From Arthrobotrys musiformis (Eukaryota; Ascomycota; Orbiliomycetes; Orbiliales; Orbiliaceae): a stretch of 64,000 bases of DNA. Below the pieces are notes generated by a model, which did not search any database, was not told where the DNA came from, and saw only the letters and a list, made by a program, of their open reading frames with translations. The translations under genes were made by a program, and so were the position numbers. The stretch lies in contig JAVHJL010000001.1 of assembly GCA_036971715.1 (NCBI GenBank), positions 1,488,001 through 1,552,000 on the forward strand, given 5' to 3'. Positions 59,250 through 64,000 of the stretch are shown in pieces. Numbering within the stretch: position 1 is the first letter of the stretch; every line of letters begins with the position of its first letter.

Positions 59250-61871
59250 ATGGCAAGCTCTCCGCTGCAAAATCGCGGACCGAATAGACTCAAAACGGTT
59301 GCTGCCCCCCGTCAAATAACCGCTGATGATCTCCCCGACAAGTTCGACCAGCTGTTGACAGGTATGCCTTCCATATCCAGAAATAACGTAGTCCTAGTCC
59401 CCCCTTCCCCCTTGCATTTTGTTTTTTCTGTCGTGGTGCTGATGTAGCACGTGTTTGGCAGCGGCAACAACGACGCGAAAGGAGACCCCAAAGGAGACTT
59501 TTGAGAAGCTCGTCGAGGAGCTGTCCAGCTATGCAAATACCAATGGTCTGACGCACGGGTATCTGGAAACTTTGCTCCGCATTCTTACCCTTCCCAAAAC
59601 GTCAATTGACGCACCAAAGACAAGAGCACTTGTGAAGTCGCTCGTGCCGCTGGAAAGGGTTAAGCCGTCAACGGTCATACATTTGATAAGCTCGTTAGGT
59701 GAGGGCGAACAGAGAGCCGAGTACGCGACCCAGGCGTTACTCCTCAAATGGCTGGTTATGGTGTATGATTTTCTTGACAGTTATGCTGTGTTGCATCAAT
59801 TGTATGGCATACTGTTCAATTTCCTCTATACAGCGAATTTAAGGGCATCGGCGTGTCACCTGCTGGCTCTGTGCACGAGGAGGAAAGATGTGAAGCCGTT
59901 TCGGATTCAGGCTTTGTAAGGTCCCCACTCCTCGATTTTTCTTTGGGGAAATCCCGTTTCCTTGCTAACAGCTTGTGGGGCGGAAAGGATGAAGCTGTAT
60001 GAAGACCATAGTGATGAATCAGGGGTCGTGGGGCTGCTGCAAGTTTACCAGAGCTTCTATCCTGATGTTATTTTAAACGGGTCTCGAAAACGCTCTGCTT
60101 TCAAAGTCTGGGACCCGCTTTGGGTAGAGAATACCAGTTTGGTACAATCGAGGAGAGAGGAAACTCCGGACATCGAAGACGCAGATCGCGACTCGCATCG
60201 TCGGAGGAGTACTAGGATCCTCAGTAAGTCGAAGAAGGCGATTGTCCCAGCACTCCATACGTTCAATGCTTCGGAGAGTTCAGTTACTCTTGAAGAAATT
60301 GATAGTGTGAAAGGGCTAGTCGACAATCTTCAAAAACTTGAATTGCCTAGTCAAATTGGAGCTGTATTCCAGGATGATATGTTTAGGAACTTTGTCCTTC
60401 TGAGAGGATCGGATGATATCGCCTCAAGACTAGATGATTGGACTTACGCGGCGTTGTTTAATGAGTATGATACGGAGGTTGCCGCCAAATCAGCCTCAGG
60501 GCGTCTGGATGTGTTTTTGAAGCAGATCCTAGACTATACTACGATGAGAAAGGTAGTCTCCCGTATTACTATAAGCCGATATCTAATTTGGAACTTGGCT
60601 AATTGAGTCTCTAGGCTCTGCTACCGTCTGTAGAAGATTTCTTGAAAGAATATATAAAAACGTGGAACGGGAAGTGGCACAGAGAGGCTATACTTGGCCT
60701 CCTCTCGTTCATTCCATTTTCGAGTCATAAAGGTAAGTTCATCTCTAAACCAATTTAGAGTTTGAATGGCTAACTGTGTTCTAGACCTGAAAGAAGAGTA
60801 TTTTGATAAGCTAGAGTCGCTTCTCCAGAACGGCTCACTTGAAGATGTGACTGCCTTGATCCGCTTTCACACCTCTCTCACCCATAATCTCGTAGTCAAA
60901 CGCTCTGCTCCCCCCCTCGAGGCCCTGGATCCGGATATCCGCGTATCAATCCGGCAATACTTCAACTACGTCGATCAGCTCAATTCCCAAGCTATCGTCA
61001 ATCACCAGCTCCACCCCTCCGTCATCACAATCCTCCATACGGCCCTCGACTTCTACGAACTGATCGTAAAAATACCACTTGCGAACCCCGTGTTTGAAAT
61101 AATATATCCAGCCGACGTGGTGGTATATTGCAGCGTCTTCATTGGAGACGCAGTCAGCTTCTCGCGAACGTGCGGGATCCTCGCGGATTACAAAAAGGCA
61201 TTCCTCAGCCATGCCGAACTTCGGACTAAGAACCCCGACGCGGGGTATCTTGAACCCGAAAGGGTGTACGTTGACCACTTCAATGGATTCTTGATGGATA
61301 TCAGCAATTTCTTTTGGAGGTTTAGATGTTTTTACCATGATCCTGCGAAGGATACGAATGCCCTGGGATGTCTGATGAAAGAGTACGTCCTCCCTACCCC
61401 TCATAAGTTACGATGCTAGATTTACGATATTGACTGTCTTTATCCTTATAAAGTGACTTTGTCGAATGTCTCAACTCCGCGGCCAATGCTCGCGAATTCA
61501 CGTTAAACGGTCTTTTCACATTAACCCACAGCCCCACATTCTCCCGCTTCAACACCGACTGTCTCCGCTTTCTCGAAGATCGCTACGAAGATACTCACGG
61601 TGTAGAACTACTTACTCGCCACGCGGGTCCCGTAACGTCTAAATCCCTGATAGGACTCGCCGGCGACGGAGGTTTCAGTATCGAGTACAGGATCTTCAAG
61701 GTTGCCAGTTTGGAGTATTTGAAGCGGAGGGGGTTTGATGGGGTGCATCGGTTGATTTATTCGACTATGAAGAAGTTGAAGGACGAGGCGGGGACGTATC
61801 GGGTCAAAGAGATGTTTGAAGGGTTGGAGGGTTGGAGTTATGGGGGGAACGAGGACGTCCGTGGGCTTTAG
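59250..61871 (+). CDS. mis6: Inner kinetochore protein Mis6/CENP-I (Ctf3)
   Basis: Part of the constitutive centromere-associated network that binds CENP-A chromatin. Six exons (59250-59361, 59462-59915, 59988-60552, 60615-60732, 60785-61382, 61454-61871) give 754 aa, the usual length. The protein is an all-helical HEAT-like repeat fold: GYLETLLRILTLPKTSIDAP, QRAEYATQALLLKWLVMVYDFLDSYAVLHQLYGILFNFL, FRIQALMKLYEDHSDESGVVGLLQVYQSFYPDVI (spanning intron 2), WNGKWHREAILGLLSFIPF and the C-terminal FTLNGLFTLTHSPTF. The acceptor of intron 2 is the second AG (59987); the first would put in a stop. The TAG at 61869 is followed in frame by an acidic ORF, so the real C-terminus may be longer (see the next entry). 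Confidence 0.93.
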
Positions 61872-62153
61872 GATAGCCCGCGGGTTGTTTCTCACCACCA
61901 GGATCGCATGGAGGTTGACGATGAAGAAGAGCACCTAGAAGGAGAAGAACTTGGAGGGGAAGAACCAGAAGAAGCGCGGGTAAATGATGAAATGGGTGTC
62001 GACGAAGAAGCAGCAACTGACGCCGACAACGAAGGAGCAAACGAAAGTGGACACGAAGAAAGCGAGGAGCGCCCACTAATCGACGGGATAAACCCACTAG
62101 GAAGCGGTGGGGTTGACATCATGGAAGAATCGACCATAATAGAGCTCGCGTAG
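61872..62153 (+). CDS. Acidic ORF in frame after the mis6 stop; possible alternative C-terminal exon
   Basis: The same reading frame as the last mis6 exon stays open for 94 codons after the TAG at 61869-61871. The peptide is strongly acidic (VDDEEEHLEGEELGGEEPEE, then DEEAATDADNEG) and ends DIMEESTIIELA before a TAG. A 69-nt intron from GTCAAA at 61803 to CTTTAG at 61871 would remove the stop and keep the frame, giving an 825-aa protein with an acidic tail. The donor is weak and I see no clear branch point, so readthrough, a separate small gene, a sequencing error or chance are alternatives. Confidence 0.35.
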   Translation, partial: DSPRVVSHHQDRMEVDDEEEHLEGEELGGEEPEEARVNDEMGVDEEAATDADNEGANESGHEESEERPLIDGINPLGSGGVDIMEESTIIELA

Positions 62154-62604
62154 ATGTTTGTAGAGACCAGTATGATAACTCGAACGAAGGGGAAAATGCC
62201 AGTTATAGATCATTATACATTATTCTATGAGATATATTCTCTATCCGTATAAAATACACACCGTATGCAATCGTCTATGCATAAGCCATGCCCGTCGCTC
62301 GATAATAAAAATAAAAAACCGAGCCATCGCAAAATAGTACAAGGCTAAAACCAGATTACCATCGATGTAGTGTATTTATCCTTTGGGTGTCCAGAATTCC
62401 AAAAATCCAAATGACACCCTGAAACATCCATTCCAGATAAAAACTCCCTTGCAGTAAACACCATCCCAAAAGCCTTCTTTTACCATCCTCTAGTATCGTT
62501 CTTCATCCTTTCAACCCCTCGGCCGGGGATAAAAAAAAATAAAATAAAATAAAGGATAGAGCGGGATTCTCCGTTATACAAAGATCACCCGATTGGAGTG
62601 GCGT
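62154..62604. other. Convergent 3' flanks of mis6 and the small SPT subunit gene
   Basis: About 450 bases, AT-rich with an AAAATAAAATAAAATAAA stretch near 62533. No gene or RNA recognised. Confidence 0.5.
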
Positions 62605-62957
62605 TTATGTCGAATAATCCAGCACATCCTCCTGCCGAATCACGCTCTCGTCTCCAACGATGTAAAAGTACGCCCGTCTTGTGATCGTCTGCACGTGCTG
62701 TGGTAGATATAGGGTGATCGCTGCCGTCAAGAAGCCGAGGAAGAGGAAGATGAATGTATCTGGTATCACACACACACGCACGAGTTAGCCTTTACTGCCG
62801 GACACCTCGGAAGTGAAAGTTCTCCCGGAGAAGAGATAAAAGAGGGGGGATTAGACTGACTGAATACAATCTTCTCGGTGGAGGTCAGCATGTAAGAGGT
62901 GAAAGTGACCTCGAACTGGTAGTGCTTTCGGCGGACGAAGTTGTAGATTGCAGACAT
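62605..62957 (-). CDS. Small activating subunit of serine palmitoyltransferase (ssSPT/Tsc3-like)
   Basis: Two exons (62861-62957 and 62605-62759, read on minus) give 83 aa. Small ER membrane proteins of this kind bind and activate serine palmitoyltransferase, the first step of sphingolipid synthesis. The order is as in the family: a short cytosolic helix with FVRRKHYQFEVTFTSYML, the junction TSTEKIVFNTFIFLFLG spanning the intron, one transmembrane helix (FIFLFLGFLTAAITLYL) and a C-terminal tail ITRRAYFYIVGDESVI. The intron uses GTCAGT and ACCAG. This gene is far too short for the usual length cut-offs and could be missed. Confidence 0.85.
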
Positions 62958-63447
62958 CCTGGCGGTGGTTTGATTCGGGAGAGTATGGGAGATGAATTGG
63001 AGTATGAAGAGCTTCGATTGTGGGTATCTGATGGTCCTTGTGCAGCCGGTGGTAGTGGTTTTCGCGAGAGTCGTGGCAGTCGCAAGCGCTGACTTGAACA
63101 GATTTCGGGATCAAAGGAGGTGGGAAGGTTGAGAGCTGCTGAAAAGGGAATTTGGTCCCTGAACAAGCATGTCGGCCCACGCGACAGCCGATGCCGACCG
63201 ACCAACCAAACCACACGCTCAACACCAATAAGATAATTAAATATACAATCAGAACCGCGCTGATTGGCTTCCTCACAACATATGATAATTGACAAAAGAC
63301 ATCGTGATTCTATGCAGGTTGATGGGTGTTATACAATTGTGTATATGTCAGATCTAACAGTACCAAGAAACCCAAATGCAATGCAATGCAATGCAGTGTA
63401 ATATAATACGGCTCTCGACCTCAAGCTCTTCTCAGAGAGTATCGACA
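62958..63447. other. Intergenic, small SPT subunit promoter
   Basis: About 490 bases between the small SPT subunit and the next gene on the same strand. It contains an ATGCA microsatellite around 63375-63397. The minus-strand frames here overlap the SPT gene leader and are not supported. Confidence 0.45.
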
Positions 63448-64000
63448 TCAAGCCGTCTCCCGGGCCGCCTTCTTCTCGTAGTATCCCTGCCGGATTGTAA
63501 AGACACTTCCGAGGAATTCATCGTTCCTTCTTACCACAAACTGTTTCCACGCATTCCCATGGGGGTATTGCTTCCCATATTTCCCAGGGTCGGATGCCTT
63601 GAGCGTCCCATCTTCATCCAATAGTGCGACCTCGAGCTGCGCAAGGTTATAGATTTGGATCGTAAGGTCCTTTTCATGATCAGCTTTCTCTGGTGGTTTT
63701 GTCGAGGACCCTTCGCCTACATCGTCGTCTCTGTTGCCGACCAAAAACTTCCTCGTCCCGCTGGGATATCGGAATGTCATTATACATGCATCTCTCTTTT
63801 TCTTCGCTCCTGCCCCATCCTCTGAGAGTTCTACGCTATCGAGCCCACAGACCTTTTCTATCGTTATGCCACCTTGAAAAGTTCGTTTGTATTCGAATAT
63901 GTCCCCGGGCCTCAACATCTTCTGCTGACAAAGTTCATAAAGCGTAATGCCTGCTGATAGTCCCGCGTCTCCGATAAACACAGCCTGCTTCTGGCCCCAA
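63448..64000 (-). CDS. C-terminal part of an unidentified protein, cut by the window edge
   Basis: The frame is open from the stop at 63448 to the window end (about 184 codons). No start is visible, so the gene continues to the right. Features are QKQAVFIGDAGLSAGITLYELCQQ, then MLRPGDIFEYKRTF and near the end NAWKQFVVRRND. The LRPGD and NAW spacing faintly resembles the RAMA fold, but I do not recognise the family with confidence. A Lys-rich stretch (GAGAKKKRD) and an acidic one (DEDGTLKASDPG) lie between. Confidence 0.6.
   Translation of the reverse strand, partial: WGQKQAVFIGDAGLSAGITLYELCQQKMLRPGDIFEYKRTFQGGITIEKVCGLDSVELSEDGAGAKKKRDACIMTFRYPSGTRKFLVGNRDDDVGEGSSTKPPEKADHEKDLTIQIYNLAQLEVALLDEDGTLKASDPGKYGKQYPHGNAWKQFVVRRNDEFLGSVFTIRQGYYEKKAARETA

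Noticed and set aside
59962..59987. First acceptor AG (CTAACAG at 59971) for intron 2 of mis6
   Set aside because: Using it shifts the frame into a stop within a few codons; the next AG at 59987 restores the conserved QALMKLYED phrase.
1..64000. CRISPR array, prokaryotic operon or biosynthetic gene cluster
   Set aside because: The DNA is eukaryotic with spliceosomal introns; no regular spacer-repeat pattern and no polyketide, peptide or terpene synthase is present.

Overview
The window is nuclear DNA of a filamentous ascomycete (Pezizomycotina). The genes are broken by short introns (about 50-100 nt) with GTAAGT/GTATGT-like donors and CTAAC-like branch points. The gene set is fungal: Tup1/RcoA corepressor, Erg3, Caf16, Loc1, a Mis6/CENP-I kinetochore protein, a PXB/DUF3818 protein, and a glycoside hydrolase family 3 (GH3) protein fused to GNAT acetyltransferase domains. 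Gene density is low, about 17 protein genes in 64 kb, with several gene-free stretches of 2-8 kb. That suits a larger, repeat-bearing genome such as those of some early-diverging Pezizomycotina; this placement is inference, not proof.

Layout. 1-6.7 kb: no convincing gene, possible retroelement debris. 6.7-9.0 kb (-): Tup1 corepressor. 9.0-13.3 kb: long intergenic or promoter region. 13.3-15.3 kb (+): 6-phosphofructo-2-kinase with a degenerate phosphatase site. 15.9-18.5 kb (+): Elongator subunit Elp2, tail-to-tail with 18.7-19.7 kb (-) Caf16 ABC ATPase. 22.8-24.0 kb (+): sterol C-5 desaturase Erg3. 24.8-26.8 kb (-): F-box protein. 27.4-28.6 kb (-): AT-hook protein, divergent from 29.5-31.5 kb (+) a multi-pass membrane protein of unknown function. 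31.5-34.6 kb: AT-rich, gene-free. 34.6-35.6 kb (+): secreted GLEYA/PA14-like protein. 36.7-37.3 kb (-): a tRNA-like sequence and an intron-containing tRNA-Thr. 37.7-38.6 kb (+): derlin. 39.1-41.5 kb (-): PXB/DUF3818 protein. 42.1-42.6 kb (-): three tandem tRNA-like units. 43.1-44.6 kb (+): alpha/beta hydrolase. 44.8-45.5 kb (-): Loc1. 47.9-50.9 kb (-): GH3-GNAT fusion. 50.9-59.2 kb: gene desert. 59.2-61.9 kb (+): Mis6/CENP-I followed in frame by an acidic ORF. 62.6-63.0 kb (-): small subunit of serine palmitoyltransferase. 63.4-64.0 kb (-): 3' end of an unidentified gene.

The genes are mostly unrelated housekeeping genes with no obvious cluster. Several touch membrane lipid or ER biology (Erg3, derlin, small SPT subunit, PXB/DUF3818), but they are scattered and nothing shows that they act as a unit. 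The most unusual items are the three tandem tRNA-like units with conserved arms but divergent, over-long anticodon regions; the in-frame TAG between Mis6 and an acidic tail; and the GH3-GNAT fusion whose hydrolase motifs look altered. All exon joins were worked out by hand; the reading frames close for every joined gene.
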